Positions 47,298 through 56,796 of a stretch of DNA of 64,000 nucleotides are shown here, piece by piece; the first letter of the stretch is position 1, and each line of letters opens with the position of its first letter. The position numbers were made by a program, and so were the translations under genes. The stretch covers positions 124,001 through 188,000 of the forward strand of contig NZ_JAVHUY010000002.1 in the NCBI RefSeq assembly GCF_031085175.1, given 5' to 3'. A model generated the notes under the pieces. It made no database searches, was not told the origin of the DNA, and saw only the letters and a list, made by a program, of their open reading frames with translations. Source of the DNA: Phytohabitans maris. Its GTDB lineage: Bacteria; Actinomycetota; Actinomycetes; Mycobacteriales; Micromonosporaceae.

Positions 47298-50200
47298 TCA
47301 GACTTCCTCGACGCTGCTTGGCTCACGCCGAGACAGGTCGATGCCCAGCTCCTCCGCGGCCCGGAAGACCTCGTCGTCGGTCTCCCGCATCTCCAGCGCC
47401 ACGCCGTCGCTGCTCAGCACCTCGACGTTGAGGCACAGCGACTGGAGCTCCTTGAGGAGCACCTTGAACGACTCCGGGATGCCGGGCTCGGGGATGTTTT
47501 CGCCCTTGACGATGGCCTCGTAGACCTTCACGCGGCCGAGCACGTCGTCGGACTTGATCGTGAGCAGCTCCTGGAGGGCGTATGCCGCGCCGTACGCCTG
47601 CATCGCCCAGCACTCCATCTCACCGAAGCGCTGACCACCGAACTGCGCCTTACCACCCAGCGGCTGCTGCGTGATCATCGAGTACGGGCCGGTCGAGCGA
47701 GCGTGGATCTTGTCGTCGACCAGGTGGTTGAGCTTCAGGATGTAGATGTAGCCGACCGCGATCGGGTCCGGCAGCGGCTCACCGGAGCGGCCGTCGAACA
47801 GCTGGGCCTTGCCCGAACCGCCGACGAGCTGAACGCCGTCACGGTTGGGCAGGGAGCTGGCCAGCAGGCCGCTGATCTCCGCCTCCTTGGCGCCGTCGAA
47901 GACCGGCGTCGCCACGTTGGTGTCCGGCTCCGACGTGTCGGCGCCGATCGACTGGAGCGCCCGCTTCCACTCGGCGTCCTCGCCCTCGATCTTCCAGCCG
48001 GTCTTGGCCACCCACCCGAGGTGGGTCTCCAGGACCTGGCCGATGTTCATCCGGCTCGGCACACCCAGCGGGTTGAGCACGATGTCGACCGGCGTGCCGT
48101 CCTCCAGGAACGGCATGTCCTCGACCGGCAGGATCTTGGAGATGACGCCCTTGTTGCCGTGGCGGCCCGCGAGCTTGTCACCGTCCTGGATCTTGCGCTT
48201 CTGGGCCACGTAGACGCGGACCAGCTCGTTGACGCCCGGGGGCAGCTCGTCGCCGTCCTCGCGGGAGAAGGTGCGGACGCCGATGACCGTGCCGGTCTCG
48301 CCGTGCGGCACCTTCAGCGAGGTGTCCCGGACCTCACGCGCCTTCTCACCGAAGATCGCGCGAAGCAGCCGCTCCTCAGGGGTCAGCTCGGTCTCGCCCT
48401 TGGGCGTGACCTTGCCGACCAGGATGTCGCCGGGCACGACCTCCGCGCCGATCCGGATGATGCCACGCTCGTCGAGGTCGGCGAGCATTTCCTCGCTGAC
48501 GTTCGGGATGTCGCGGGTGATCTCCTCCGGACCCAGCTTGGTGTCGCGGGCGTCGACCTCGTGCTCCTCGATGTGGATCGAGGTGAGCACGTCCTGCTGC
48601 ACGAGGCGCTGCGACAGGATGATCGCGTCCTCGTAGTTGTGCCCCTCCCACGGCATGAACGCCACGAGCAGGTTGCGCCCGAGCGCCATCTCGCCCTCGT
48701 CGGTGCACGGGCCGTCGGCGATGACCTGGCCGGCCTCGACGCGGTCGCCCTCGAAGACGACCGGCTTCTGGTTGACGCAGGAGCCGGCGTTGGAGCGGCG
48801 GAACTTGTGCAGCAGGTAGGTGCGGCGGTGACCGTCGTCCTGGTGCACCGTCACGTAGTCGGCGCACAGGTCCTCGACCACGCCACCGACCTCGGCGACG
48901 ACCACGTCACCGGCGTCGACGGCGGCCCGGTACTCCATGCCGGTGCCCACCAGCGGCGACTCGGCCTTGACCAGCGGCACCGCCTGGCGCTGCATGTTGG
49001 CGCCCATCAGCGCCCGGTTGGCGTCGTCGTGCTCGAGGAACGGGATCATGGCGGTCGCGACCGACACCATCTGGCGCGGCGAGACGTCCATGTAGTCGAC
49101 CGAGGACGGCGGGACGAAGTCGACCTCGCCACCCTTTCGGCGGACCAGCACCCGGTCTTCGGCGAAGCTGCCGTCGGACTTGAGCGGGGCGTTGGCCTGG
49201 GCCTTGACGAACCGGTCCTCCTCGTCCGCCGTCAGGTAGTCGATCTGGTCGGTGACCCGACCGTTGTCCACCTTCCGGTACGGCGTCTCGATGAAGCCGA
49301 ACGGGTTGACCCGCCCGAACGTGGAGAGCGCGCCGATCAGGCCGATGTTGGGACCTTCCGGGGTCTCGATCGGGCACATCCGGCCGTAGTGGGACGGGTG
49401 CACGTCGCGAACCTCGAAGCCGGCCCGCTCGCGGGACAGACCACCGGGGCCCAGCGCGGAGAGGCGCCGGCGGTGGGTCAGGCCCGCCAGGGGGTTGGTC
49501 TGGTCCATGAACTGGGACAGCTGCGACGTGCCGAAGAACTCCTTGATCGCCGCCACCACCGGACGGATGTTGATCAGGGTCTGCGGCGTGATCGCCTCGA
49601 CATCCTGGGTGGTCATCCGCTCGCGGACGACCCGCTCCATCCGGGACAGGCCGACCCGGACCTGGTTTTGGATCAGCTCGCCCACCGTGCGCAGGCGCCG
49701 GTTGCCGAAGTGGTCGATGTCGTCGGCCTCGTACCCCTCCTCACCCGAGTGCAGGCGGCAGAGGTACTCGACCGTGGCGACGATGTCCTCGACGGTCAGC
49801 GTGCCCGTGGTGATCGGGATGTCGATTTCGAGCTTCTTGTTGAACTTGTAGCGCCCGACCTTGGCGACGTCGTACCGCTTCGAGTTGAAGAAGAGGTTGT
49901 CGAGCAGGGTCTGGGCGTTCTCCCGGGTCGGCGGCTCACCGGGCCGCAGCTTGCGGTAGATGTCGAGCAGCGCCTCGTCCTGGCCGGCGATGTGGTCCTT
50001 CTCCAGGGTGGTCATCATCAGCTCGGACCAGCCGAACCGCTCGCGGATCTGCTCGTTGGTCCAGCCGATGGCCTTGAGCAGGACCGTGACGGCCTGGCGG
50101 CGCTTGCGGTCGATGCGGACGCCGACGGTGTCGCGCTTGTCGATGTCGAACTCCAGCCAGGCACCCCGGCTCGGGATCACCTTGACGCTGGAGAGGTCGC

Positions 50201-50729
50201 GGTCGGACGTCTTGTCCGGCTGCTTGTCGAAGTAGACGCCCGGGGAGCGGACGAGCTGGCTGACGACCACACGCTCGGTGCCGTTGATGATGAACGTGCC
50301 CTTGGGGGTCATCATCGGGAAGTCACCCATGAACACCGTCTGGCTCTTGATCTCGCCAGTGGTGTTGTTGGTGAACTCCGCGGTCACGAAGAGCGGAGCG
50401 CAGTACGTCAGGTCCTTCTCCTTGCACTCCTCGATCGAGGCCTTGACCTCGTCGAAGCGGGGGGCGGAGAAGGAAAGGGACATGGTGCCCGAGAAGTCCT
50501 CAATCGGACTAATCTCGTCGAGGATTTCCGCGAGACCTGAGCGGGCGTGCGGGTCATCAGCCGACCGGCCCTGCCAGGCCTCGTTGCCAACCAGCCAGTC
50601 GAACGACTCGGTCTGGATGGCGAGGAGGTTGGGGACCTCAAGATGTTCGGTGATCCTGCCGAATGAAATCCGGCGGGGAGCAAATGCGCTCGACGTACGA
50701 CTGGTCTTCGCAGGGCGGGAAGCTGCCAA
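47298..50729 (-). CDS. rpoB: RNA polymerase beta subunit
   Basis: 1143 residues. TTG start chosen: GGAAGGA lies 6 nt upstream and the product then begins (M)[10 protein letters not shown] as in actinobacterial RpoB; an in-frame ATG ten codons earlier would lack a ribosome site. Conserved blocks include [21 protein letters not shown], the rifampicin region [13 protein letters not shown]...[32 protein letters not shown] and [18 protein letters not shown]. In the rifampicin region Ser531 and His526 (E. coli numbers) are wild type, but Asn518 is Thr, Ser522 is Ala and Lys527 is Arg. Gene order and leader point to separate transcription from rplJL. Confidence 0.99.
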   Translation of the reverse strand: MAASRPAKTSRTSSAFAPRRISFGRITEHLEVPNLLAIQTESFDWLVGNEAWQGRSADDPHARSGLAEILDEISPIEDFSGTMSLSFSAPRFDEVKASIEECKEKDLTYCAPLFVTAEFTNNTTGEIKSQTVFMGDFPMMTPKGTFIINGTERVVVSQLVRSPGVYFDKQPDKTSDRDLSSVKVIPSRGAWLEFDIDKRDTVGVRIDRKRRQAVTVLLKAIGWTNEQIRERFGWSELMMTTLEKDHIAGQDEALLDIYRKLRPGEPPTRENAQTLLDNLFFNSKRYDVAKVGRYKFNKKLEIDIPITTGTLTVEDIVATVEYLCRLHSGEEGYEADDIDHFGNRRLRTVGELIQNQVRVGLSRMERVVRERMTTQDVEAITPQTLINIRPVVAAIKEFFGTSQLSQFMDQTNPLAGLTHRRRLSALGPGGLSRERAGFEVRDVHPSHYGRMCPIETPEGPNIGLIGALSTFGRVNPFGFIETPYRKVDNGRVTDQIDYLTADEEDRFVKAQANAPLKSDGSFAEDRVLVRRKGGEVDFVPPSSVDYMDVSPRQMVSVATAMIPFLEHDDANRALMGANMQRQAVPLVKAESPLVGTGMEYRAAVDAGDVVVAEVGGVVEDLCADYVTVHQDDGHRRTYLLHKFRRSNAGSCVNQKPVVFEGDRVEAGQVIADGPCTDEGEMALGRNLLVAFMPWEGHNYEDAIILSQRLVQQDVLTSIHIEEHEVDARDTKLGPEEITRDIPNVSEEMLADLDERGIIRIGAEVVPGDILVGKVTPKGETELTPEERLLRAIFGEKAREVRDTSLKVPHGETGTVIGVRTFSREDGDELPPGVNELVRVYVAQKRKIQDGDKLAGRHGNKGVISKILPVEDMPFLEDGTPVDIVLNPLGVPSRMNIGQVLETHLGWVAKTGWKIEGEDAEWKRALQSIGADTSEPDTNVATPVFDGAKEAEISGLLASSLPNRDGVQLVGGSGKAQLFDGRSGEPLPDPIAVGYIYILKLNHLVDDKIHARSTGPYSMITQQPLGGKAQFGGQRFGEMECWAMQAYGAAYALQELLTIKSDDVLGRVKVYEAIVKGENIPEPGIPESFKVLLKELQSLCLNVEVLSSDGVALEMRETDDEVFRAAEELGIDLSRREPSSVEEV

Positions 50730-50856
50730 GATGCGTCCTTCCGAGGACCGGTGCTGCAAAACGGCCGTTGCGCGCGCACCCCGACTGACCCCGATCCGGG
50801 CGGCCAGTTTCGGACAAACCGGGCAGGGCTAAAGTCGGAAGGCAGCGCAAACTAGC

Positions 50857-50885
50857 AGTGTAGCCGAACGGCTAACCGCTGTCCA
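50857..50885 (-). promoter_or_regulatory. Promoter of rpoB-rpoC
   Basis: On the leftward strand: -35 TGGACA, exactly 17 nt, -10 TACACT. One mismatch from TTGACA and TAnAnT-like. Transcription should start near 50850, about 120 nt before the TTG start of rpoB. Confidence 0.6.
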
Positions 50886-51169
50886 GCCCACCATGGCAGC
50901 GCGACGCGGAACGCACCTCGTGGCACCTCACGGCGCCTCCAGGCCGCTCAGAACGCGGCACGCTAGCCCGGTGCCGGCCGGTCGGCTGCGCTGGTGATCT
51001 CACCAATGGTGGACCAACGCCGCCTTACCCCGCCGGTGGCCGTTGCAAGCGCGGAAGGACTTGCTGATGTCAGCGTGCCTGCCAGCAAACGCTGCGTCAA
51101 GGGTTCTGGCGCGGGTCGGACTACCGTGATCGCCGCCACGCCCGAAATTCCACTCTGGATGCATGAAAT

Positions 51170-51208
51170 GGGCTCCCCGTCACCACCTTTTCGGGTAGCG
51201 GGGAGCCC
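51170..51208 (-). terminator. Terminator after rplL
   Basis: Perfect 10-bp arms GGGCTCCCCG and CGGGGAGCCC around a 19-nt loop, about 40 nt after the rplL stop, followed on the leftward strand by ATTTC. Confidence 0.85.
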
Positions 51209-51246
51209 ACTGGAGAGCTCGCGCGGGACGCGCGCGGAGTCACACC

Positions 51247-51636
51247 TTACTTGAGGGTGACCTTGGCGCCCTCGGCCTCGAGCTTGGTCTTGGCCTTCTC
51301 GGCGTTCTCCTTGTTGGCCTTCTCCAGGACCGGCTTCGGCGCGGCCTCGACCAGGTCCTTGGCCTCCTTCAGGCCCAGGCCGGTCAGCTCGCGCACGACC
51401 TTGATGACCTGGATCTTCTTGCCACCGTCGGCCTCGAGGATGACGTCGAACTCGTCCTTCTCCTCCTCCACCGGAGCGGCGGCGGCGCCACCGGCCGGGC
51501 CGGCCGCGGCGACGGCCACCGGCGCGGCGGCCTGGACGTCGAACGTCTCCTCGAACTGCTTCACGAAGTCCGACAGCTCGATCAGCGTCATCTCCTTGAA
51601 CGCGTCGAGCAGCTCGTCGGTGCTGAGCTTCGCCAT
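51247..51636 (-). CDS. rplL: 50S ribosomal protein L7/L12
   Basis: 129-residue stalk protein that recruits translation GTPases. The N-terminal dimer domain ([32 protein letters not shown]), an Ala/Pro/Gly hinge, and the C-terminal domain ([42 protein letters not shown]) are complete. Confidence 0.98.
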   Translation of the reverse strand: MAKLSTDELLDAFKEMTLIELSDFVKQFEETFDVQAAAPVAVAAAGPAGGAAAAPVEEEKDEFDVILEADGGKKIQVIKVVRELTGLGLKEAKDLVEAAPKPVLEKANKENAEKAKTKLEAEGAKVTLK

Positions 51637-51726
51637 GGTGTCTGGCGTCCTTCCTTGGTTTGTTTCGAATTTCCCGGGGTTGGTCGTCGCGTGCTACGCC
51701 CGCACCCAGGGAGCTGACTCGCCGCC

Positions 51727-52269
51727 TTACTGAGCGGCCTGTTCCTTCTCGCGCTTGTCCTGCAGAGCGGCCGCCAGACGAGCGGTCTTCGTCAGCGGGG
51801 CCTGGAGCACGGCCGCGGCCTTGCTCAGGTTCGCCTTCATGGCGCCGGCCAGCTTGGCCAGCAGCACTTCACGGGACTCGAGGTCGGCGAGCTTGTTGAC
51901 CTCGTCAGCCGAGATCGCCCTGCCCTCGAACACGCCGCCCTTGATGATCAGAGCCGGGTTGGCCTTCGCGAACTCGCGCAGGCCCTTCGCCGCCTCCACC
52001 ACATCGCCGGAGACGAAAGTGAGCGCGGTAGGACCGGAGAACAGCTTGTCGAGGCCGCTGATGCCCGCGTCCGTCGCGGCACGCTTGGCCAGGGTGTTCT
52101 TCGCGACCGAGTACGTCGCGGCCTGACCCAGCGAGCGCCGCAGCTGGGTGAGCTGCGCGACCGTGAGGCCGCGGTACTCGGTCAGCACGGTCGCCTCCGC
52201 CTTGCGGAAGTGCTCGGTGAGCTCGGCGACGGCCGTGGCCTTGTCGGCCCGAACCGGCTTGTCCGCCAT
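51727..52269 (-). CDS. rplJ: 50S ribosomal protein L10
   Basis: 180-residue stalk base protein that carries L7/L12 dimers on its C-terminal helix. [45 protein letters not shown] and the Ala-rich helical end are typical. The ATG has GAGGAGGG upstream; the frame is open far beyond it through the leader RNA. L10 (with L7/L12) is a known autorepressor via its leader. Confidence 0.97.
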   Translation of the reverse strand: MADKPVRADKATAVAELTEHFRKAEATVLTEYRGLTVAQLTQLRRSLGQAATYSVAKNTLAKRAATDAGISGLDKLFSGPTALTFVSGDVVEAAKGLREFAKANPALIIKGGVFEGRAISADEVNKLADLESREVLLAKLAGAMKANLSKAAAVLQAPLTKTARLAAALQDKREKEQAAQ

Positions 52270-52289
52270 GTCCCTCCTCTCGTTGCGCC

Positions 52290-52460
52290 TGGCTGGTGCA
52301 CCCGGGCCCGGACAACGAAAACGCCCCGGCGCAGGGCGCACGGGGCGGGACATGCTGTCTCGCTGACTCGCACACCGCCCTGCGCGGGTCGCCCGTCGAA
52401 CGGGACCTTCGACCGCGCCGGAGCGCGGTGACCAGCGGTCTTCGGGTGGTACTTCGCCGG
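52290..52460 (-). promoter_or_regulatory. Probable L10 leader RNA with attenuator
   Basis: The 277-nt rplA-rplJ gap holds, on the leftward strand, GAAGACCGCTGGTC followed by an ACCGCGCTCCGGCGCGGT hairpin, the arrangement expected for the L10-binding leader, then a hairpin with arms CGCCCCG and CGGGGCG (52322-52347) followed by TTTTCGTT, a classic intrinsic terminator placed 45 nt before rplJ. I infer L10(L12)4 binding promotes termination at this hairpin. Assignment rests on pattern memory, not on a covariance search. Confidence 0.6.
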
Positions 52461-52497
52461 TAAGGGTACGCGGTGGTGCCGTACCCGCCAAATCGAG

Positions 52498-52531
52498 GGC
52501 GGCGCGCTCCCCGACCGGGAAACGCGCCGCC
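52498..52531 (-). terminator. Terminator after rplA
   Basis: Perfect 9-bp arms GGCGGCGCG and CGCGCCGCC around a 16-nt loop, 15 nt after the rplA stop, followed on the leftward strand by CTCGATTTGG. Divides the L11-L1 pair from the L10-L12 pair. Confidence 0.75.
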
Positions 52532-52546
52532 TCTGGCGAAGAGGGA

Positions 52547-53263
52547 TCAGGCCTCCGCGGTGGCCTCGGTGAGGCCGCGGGTCACGTTGGGGTCGACCGG
52601 CACGCCGGGGCCCATCGTGGTGGTGACGGTGACCTTCTTCAGGTACTTGCCCTTGGCCGCCGACGGCTTGGCCCGGAGGATCTCGTCGAGCACGGCGGCG
52701 TAGTTCTCCACCAGCTTCTGCTCCGTAAACGAAGCCTTGCCGATGATCAGGTGCAGGTTGGAGTGCTTGTCCACCCGGAAGGTGATCTTCCCGCCCTTGA
52801 TGTCGGTGACGGCCTTGCTGACGTCCATGGTCACGGTGCCCGTCTTGGGGTTGGGCATCAGACCGCGCGGGCCCAGGATCCGCGCGATCCGACCGATCTT
52901 GGCCATCTGGTCCGGCGTGGCGATCGCCGCGTCGAAGTCCAGCCAGCCTTCCTGGATGCGGGCGACCAGCTCGTCGGTGCCCACCTCGTCAGCGCCCGCG
53001 GCCGCGGCCTCCTCGGCCTTGGCGCCCGCCGCGAAGACGATCACGCGGACCGTCTTGCCGGTGCCGTGCGGCAGGTTGACCGTGCCGCGGACCATCTGGT
53101 CGGCCTTGCGAGGGTCGACGCCGAGGCGCATCGCGACCTCGACCGTGGCGTCGAACTTGACCGTGCTGGTCTCCTTGGCGAGCTTGATCGCCTCGGAAGG
53201 GGTGTAGAGCTTCGACCGGTCGATCAGGTCGAGAGCCTTGCGGTAGCTCTTGCTGTGCGGCAT
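52547..53263 (-). CDS. rplA: 50S ribosomal protein L1
   Basis: 238-residue L1-stalk protein and, in many bacteria, repressor of the rplKA operon. [56 protein letters not shown] and [19 protein letters not shown] are diagnostic. 81 nt after rplK. Confidence 0.98.
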   Translation of the reverse strand: MPHSKSYRKALDLIDRSKLYTPSEAIKLAKETSTVKFDATVEVAMRLGVDPRKADQMVRGTVNLPHGTGKTVRVIVFAAGAKAEEAAAAGADEVGTDELVARIQEGWLDFDAAIATPDQMAKIGRIARILGPRGLMPNPKTGTVTMDVSKAVTDIKGGKITFRVDKHSNLHLIIGKASFTEQKLVENYAAVLDEILRAKPSAAKGKYLKKVTVTTTMGPGVPVDPNVTRGLTEATAEA

Positions 53264-53344
53264 ATCTGCGTTTTCTCCTGTGGTCTCGGCGGGCCCGCGT
53301 GGGCCCTCCCACGAGTGCTCTGTCGTGCTCCCTTGACGGTCGCA

Positions 53345-53776
53345 CTACTCCTTGACGGTGATGCCCATGGAACGGGCGGTGCCGGCGATGATCCGCTCGG
53401 CGTGGTCGAGGTCGTTGGCGTTCAGGTCCGCCATCTTCTTCTCGGCGATCTCGCGCAGCTGGGCGCGGCTGACCGAGCCGACCTTCTCGGTGTGCGGCGT
53501 GCCGGAGCCCTTCTGCACGCCGGCCGCCTTGATCAGCAGGCGCGCGGCGGGCGGGGTCTTCAGCACGAACGTGAAGGAGCGGTCCTCGTACACGCTGATC
53601 TCAGCCGGGACGATGTCGCCCCGCTGCGACTCGGTCTGCGCGTTGTAGGACTTGCAGAACTCCATGATGTTGACGCCGTGCTGGCCCAGCGCCGGACCGA
53701 CCGGCGGCGCCGGCGTGGCCTGACCCGCCGGCAACTGCAGTGTGAACGTCTTGACGAGCTTTTTCTTCGGAGGCAT
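53345..53776 (-). CDS. rplK: 50S ribosomal protein L11
   Basis: 143-residue GTPase-centre protein, target region of thiopeptides. [38 protein letters not shown] and the RNA-binding domain ending [21 protein letters not shown] are canonical; the Pro residues of the [10 protein letters not shown] loop linked to thiostrepton sensitivity are wild type. ATG with GGAAAGAG upstream. Confidence 0.98.
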   Translation of the reverse strand: MPPKKKLVKTFTLQLPAGQATPAPPVGPALGQHGVNIMEFCKSYNAQTESQRGDIVPAEISVYEDRSFTFVLKTPPAARLLIKAAGVQKGSGTPHTEKVGSVSRAQLREIAEKKMADLNANDLDHAERIIAGTARSMGITVKE

Positions 53777-53875
53777 GGCTCTTTCCTGGGCGTGGTGATG
53801 ACGTGGATGACGGCCCGTGGAGGCGCGCACGGTCAAGCGCAGCCGACAGGCCGACGTTCAAGAGTACCGCGAAGG

Positions 53876-53898
53876 GGCCCGCCGCCATCCGGCGGGCC
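53876..53898 (-). terminator. Hairpin between nusG and rplK
   Basis: Perfect 9-bp arms GGCCCGCCG and CGGCGGGCC around CCATC, 10 nt after the nusG stop, no T-tract. Plausible terminator that separates secE-nusG from rplKA. Confidence 0.6.
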
Positions 53899-53908
53899 GC
53901 GACCACCG

Positions 53909-54628
53909 CTAGATCTTCGCGACCTGGTTGAAGTTGAGCTCGACCGGCGTCTCCCGGCCGAAGATCGACACCAGCACCTTGAGCTTTTGCTGATCGGCGT
54001 TGATCTCGCTGATCGTCGCCGGCAGCGAAGCGAAGGCACCGTCGGTGACGGTCACCGAGTCGCCGACCTCGAAGTCAAGCACCTTGACCTCCGGCTTGAC
54101 CTTCTTCTGCTCGGTCTCGACCGCCGGCGCCAGCCACTTGAGCACCTCGTCGAGCGAGAGCGGCGCGGGGCGGTCGGCCCGGTCGGTCGCACCGACGAAG
54201 CCGGTCACGCCCGGCGTGTTGCGCACGCAGGAGTAGGACTCCGGGGTCAGCTCCATCCGCACCAGGATGTAGCCGGGGAAGACCTTGTTTTGCACCTGGA
54301 GGCGCTTGCCGTTTTTGACCTCGACCTCTTCGCGGGTCGGCACCTCGACCTGGAAGATGAAGTCCTCCATGTCGAGGCTCGTGATGCGGGTCTCGAGGTT
54401 GGTCTTGACCTTGTTTTCGTAGCCAGCGTAGGAGTGCACCACGTACCAGTCGCCGGGTGCGTAGCGCAGCTTTTGCCGCAGCTCGGCCACCGGGTCGTAG
54501 TCGCCGTCAGGTTCGGCGACCGGCGTGTACTCCGGCTCGCTGTCGGCCTCGACCGCCTCCGGCTCGGCGGCGGTCGCCACCGCGGACTGCTCGTCGGCCG
54601 CCGCAGCGGTCTCGTCGTACTCAGGCAC
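53909..54628 (-). CDS. nusG: Transcription termination/antitermination factor NusG
   Basis: 239 residues, with a ~60-residue acidic N-terminal extension ([14 protein letters not shown]...) absent from E. coli NusG (181). The NGN domain starts at [22 protein letters not shown]; the KOW domain ends [54 protein letters not shown]. Binds RNA polymerase beta' clamp helices and links to S10. 22 nt after secE. Confidence 0.98.
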   Translation of the reverse strand: MPEYDETAAAADEQSAVATAAEPEAVEADSEPEYTPVAEPDGDYDPVAELRQKLRYAPGDWYVVHSYAGYENKVKTNLETRITSLDMEDFIFQVEVPTREEVEVKNGKRLQVQNKVFPGYILVRMELTPESYSCVRNTPGVTGFVGATDRADRPAPLSLDEVLKWLAPAVETEQKKVKPEVKVLDFEVGDSVTVTDGAFASLPATISEINADQQKLKVLVSIFGRETPVELNFNQVAKI

Positions 54629-54650
54629 GCTCGCTCACTTCCGTCTTTGT

Positions 54651-55049
54651 CTATTCCTGGTTGCCGAAGACGAACAACACGCCCTTGGCGAACCCGTAGT
54701 CGAGGCCGGCCACGATCGCCAACATGAAGGCGACGAACACGACCACGACCGCGGTGTAGGTCAACAGCTCCTTGCGGGTCGGCCAGATGACCTTACGGAG
54801 CTCGGCGACGACCTCGCGGAAGAACCGCACCAGCCGGCCGAAGATCCCCACCCGGGCGACGTCCTTCTTCGCCTTCGGCTTGTCGGCGGGCTCGGTCTTG
54901 CGGCGCTCACGGGTGGCCGTGCCGCCGCGCGAGACCGGCTGGTCCTCGTCGTCGTCGGCGTCATCGTCGACAGCGTCGTCGAACGACTCGTCGAGGTCGT
55001 CGAAGTCGTCGTCCGCGGGCTCTTCGCCACGCCGCTTGCTCTCGGCCAC
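54651..55049 (-). CDS. secE: Preprotein translocase subunit SecE
   Basis: 132 residues with one C-terminal membrane segment (about 98-120, LLTYTAVVVVFVAFMLAIVAGLDYGF), preceded by the amphipathic helix RLVRFFREVVAELRKVIWPTRKEL that clamps SecY. The N-terminal half is acidic and low in complexity (DDDFDDLDESFDD...). GTG start chosen: GGAGGG lies 4 nt upstream and the product begins (M)AESKRRGE as in relatives; an upstream in-frame GTG would add 13 residues. Confidence 0.95.
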   Translation of the reverse strand: MAESKRRGEEPADDDFDDLDESFDDAVDDDADDDEDQPVSRGGTATRERRKTEPADKPKAKKDVARVGIFGRLVRFFREVVAELRKVIWPTRKELLTYTAVVVVFVAFMLAIVAGLDYGFAKGVLFVFGNQE

Positions 55050-55158
55050 TTCGCCCTCCGTGGGGGGTGGGTTGACACTTTGCCCCACCGGTCCCGGAGA
55101 CGAGCCGTGGCCAGCGAAGCCGGCGGGACCTGTCCCGGGGCCGGTCAGGCCTTAGGCG

Positions 55159-55231
55159 CAGGGGCGACAGGACTCGAACCTGCAACCTGCGGTTTTGGAG
55201 ACCGCTGCGCTGCCAATTGCGCCACACCCCT
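55159..55231 (-). tRNA. trpT: tRNA-Trp (anticodon CCA)
   Basis: 73-nt cloverleaf on the leftward strand: acceptor AGGGGTG/CGCCCCT with one G-U pair, D arm GGCGCAATTGGCAGC, anticodon loop CTCCAAA, T arm with GGTTCGAGTCC and discriminator G. No CCA is encoded. Sits between hadB and secE, the conserved actinobacterial position. Confidence 0.96.
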
Positions 55232-55334
55232 GTGGAGGCAGCGATCCCACCCAAGGCACGCCCGGGCAGGGGTAGCTACCCCACGGCGCACCAGTGTACG
55301 GGTACGCCCCTGAGATTCCCAACCTGGCACCCGT

Positions 55335-55733
55335 CTACGCGCGCTGACGGTGAACGATCGCCCGGGCCTGGGAAAGCACCTTTTCGCCGTGGCAGGTCGC
55401 GGTGATGTCGATCTGGGTCAGCCCCTCCTCGGTCTCACCCTTGACCACGCCGCGAAACTCGATCTCCGTACCCTCGTCGTCGTCCGGCACCGGCACCGGC
55501 CGGCTGAACCGCACGCTGAAGTCGACCACCGCGTCGGCCGCGCCGGCCCAGGTGGTGACCGCCCGGCCGGCCAGCGCCATCGTGAGCATGCCGTGGGCGA
55601 TCACGCCGGGCAGCCCCACCTTCGTGGCGAGCCGCTCGCTCCAGTGGATGACGTTGAAGTCGCCGGAGGCGCCCGCGTAGCGCACCAGGTCGGCCCGGGT
55701 GACCCGGTAGGTCTGTGTGGGCAGCTCTTCCAT
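55335..55733 (-). CDS. hadB: MaoC family (R)-hydroxyacyl dehydratase, HadB-like
   Basis: 132-residue single hot-dog domain. The hydratase-2 motif YAGASGDFNVIHWSERLATKVGLPGVIAHGMLTMALAGRA contains the catalytic Asp and His (GDFNVIH). In mycobacteria HadB pairs with HadA to dehydrate beta-hydroxyacyl-ACP in FAS-II. It starts 1 nt after hadA ends. In an organism of this kind, where mycolic acids are not expected, the substrate is uncertain. Confidence 0.85.
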   Translation of the reverse strand: MEELPTQTYRVTRADLVRYAGASGDFNVIHWSERLATKVGLPGVIAHGMLTMALAGRAVTTWAGAADAVVDFSVRFSRPVPVPDDDEGTEIEFRGVVKGETEEGLTQIDITATCHGEKVLSQARAIVHRQRA

Positions 55734-55734
55734 C

Positions 55735-56181
55735 TCAGCCCTCCCCGCGTACGACGAGCTTGGACCAGACGCTCACCACCGGCTCGCCGGCCGAGGTGCT
55801 GACGTCGGTACGGGTGGTCAGGAAGTCGTGCCCACCCCGGGACATGATCTCCTCGACGCTGTTGACGCAGACCAGCTCGTCACCGGCCACCACCGGCCGC
55901 TGGTACGCGAAGCGCTGGTCGCCGTGCACGACCCGGGTGTAGTCGACGCCGAGCGCCGGGTCGTCGACGATCTGGCGGCTCGCCTCCATGGTGATCAACA
56001 CCGGAAAGGTGGGCGGCGCGACGACGTCCGGGTACCCGGCGGCGCGGGCGGCCTCCGGATCGAGGTGCAGCGGGTCGATCGCGCCGATGGCCTTCGCGAA
56101 CTCGCGGATCTTCTCCCGGCCGACCTGGTAAGGAGGGGTCGGCGGGTAGGTCCGGCCGACGAAGGACTTGTCCAGTGGCAT
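55735..56181 (-). CDS. hadA: MaoC family dehydratase N-terminal (FAS1-like) protein, HadA-like
   Basis: 148-residue hot-dog protein: KSFVGRTYPPTPPYQVGREKIREFAKAIGAIDPLHLDPEAARAAGYPDVVAPPTFPVLI and VVHGDQRFAYQRPVVAGDELVCVNSVEEI are typical of HadA/HadC, the substrate-binding partner in HadAB heterodimers. Between rpmG (105 nt upstream) and hadB (1 nt), the standard actinobacterial order. Confidence 0.87.
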   Translation of the reverse strand: MPLDKSFVGRTYPPTPPYQVGREKIREFAKAIGAIDPLHLDPEAARAAGYPDVVAPPTFPVLITMEASRQIVDDPALGVDYTRVVHGDQRFAYQRPVVAGDELVCVNSVEEIMSRGGHDFLTTRTDVSTSAGEPVVSVWSKLVVRGEG

Positions 56182-56286
56182 GCAGCGAACCTACCGTCCG
56201 CCGGTGCTCAGAAGCTTGCGCGGTCCTATACGCCGAACGCGCGGGGGGCGAATGCCCACCCGCGCGATCTCAGGCTCTCTGTGGCG

Positions 56287-56454
56287 TCAGCGCGTCTCGC
56301 GGTGCGCCGTGTGCTTGCCGCAACGCGGGCAGAACTTCTTCAGCTCGATGCGGTCCGGGTCGTTGCGACGGTTCTTACGCGTGATGTAGTTGCGCTCCTT
56401 GCACTCCACACACGCCATAGTGATCTTGGGACGGACGTCGGTCGCCTTGGCCAC
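56287..56454 (-). CDS. rpmG: 50S ribosomal protein L33 (zinc-binding form)
   Basis: 55-residue protein on the leftward strand: [54 protein letters not shown]. Cys15, 18, 42 and 45 form a zinc ribbon, so this is the C+ paralogue. GTG start with GGAAGG upstream. Confidence 0.96.
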   Translation of the reverse strand: MAKATDVRPKITMACVECKERNYITRKNRRNDPDRIELKKFCPRCGKHTAHRETR

Positions 56455-56553
56455 GGCAGAGTGCCTTCCTCGTCAACTGGGGTCTTCGCGCTTACCGGCG
56501 CACCAGAGTACCCGGACGTGCGAAGCGGACGCCAGTGGCGTCCGTTACGTGCG

Positions 56554-56626
56554 TAGCGGTGGCCGGACTTGAACCGGCGACACAGCGATTATGAGCCGCT
56601 TGCTCTGCCATCTGAGCTACACCGCC
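56554..56626 (-). tRNA. tRNA-Met (anticodon CAT)
   Basis: 73-nt cloverleaf on the leftward strand; acceptor GGCGGTG/CACCGCT with a G-U first pair, D arm AGCTCAGATGGCAGAGC, anticodon loop CTCATAA, T loop GGTTCAAGTCC, discriminator A. The paired 1-72 base pair indicates an elongator rather than initiator tRNA. No lysidine-type Ile features are obvious. Confidence 0.93.
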
Positions 56627-56651
56627 GAGGTGGGTCCAGGATGACCCGCTG

Positions 56652-56724
56652 AGCCCCCTTACGGAATCGAACCGTAGACCTTCTCCTTACCATGGAGACG
56701 CTCTGCCGACTGAGCTAAGGGGGC
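56652..56724 (-). tRNA. tRNA-Thr (anticodon GGT)
   Basis: 73-nt cloverleaf on the leftward strand; acceptor GCCCCCT/AGGGGGC, anticodon loop ATGGTAA between TCTCC and GGAGA, T arm with GGTTCGATTCC, discriminator T. Lies 25 nt upstream of tRNA-Met, so the two may be processed from one transcript with rpmG. Confidence 0.94.
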
Positions 56725-56796
56725 GCGTGCGCCTGGGTAAGAGTACACGTCACGCTTCCCCAGGCGAAATCGGGATACCCGTGTCGGGCTTGGGAT

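Larger units (their letters stand above)
50730..51246 (-). other. Gene-free stretch between rplL and rpoB
   Basis: 517 nt. From the rpoB side: a ~120-nt leader, the rpoB promoter, then about 280 nt in which I find no coding potential, a small palindrome GCTGA-TG-TCAGC (51063-51074) and a TTGACG box without a matching -10; then the rplL terminator. The separation indicates rpoBC is largely independent of rplJL here. Confidence 0.6.

Noticed and set aside
50990-51105. Second rpoB promoter at the TTGACG box
   Set aside because: The hexamers 17-18 nt downstream (CACGCT, ACGCTG) do not resemble a -10.
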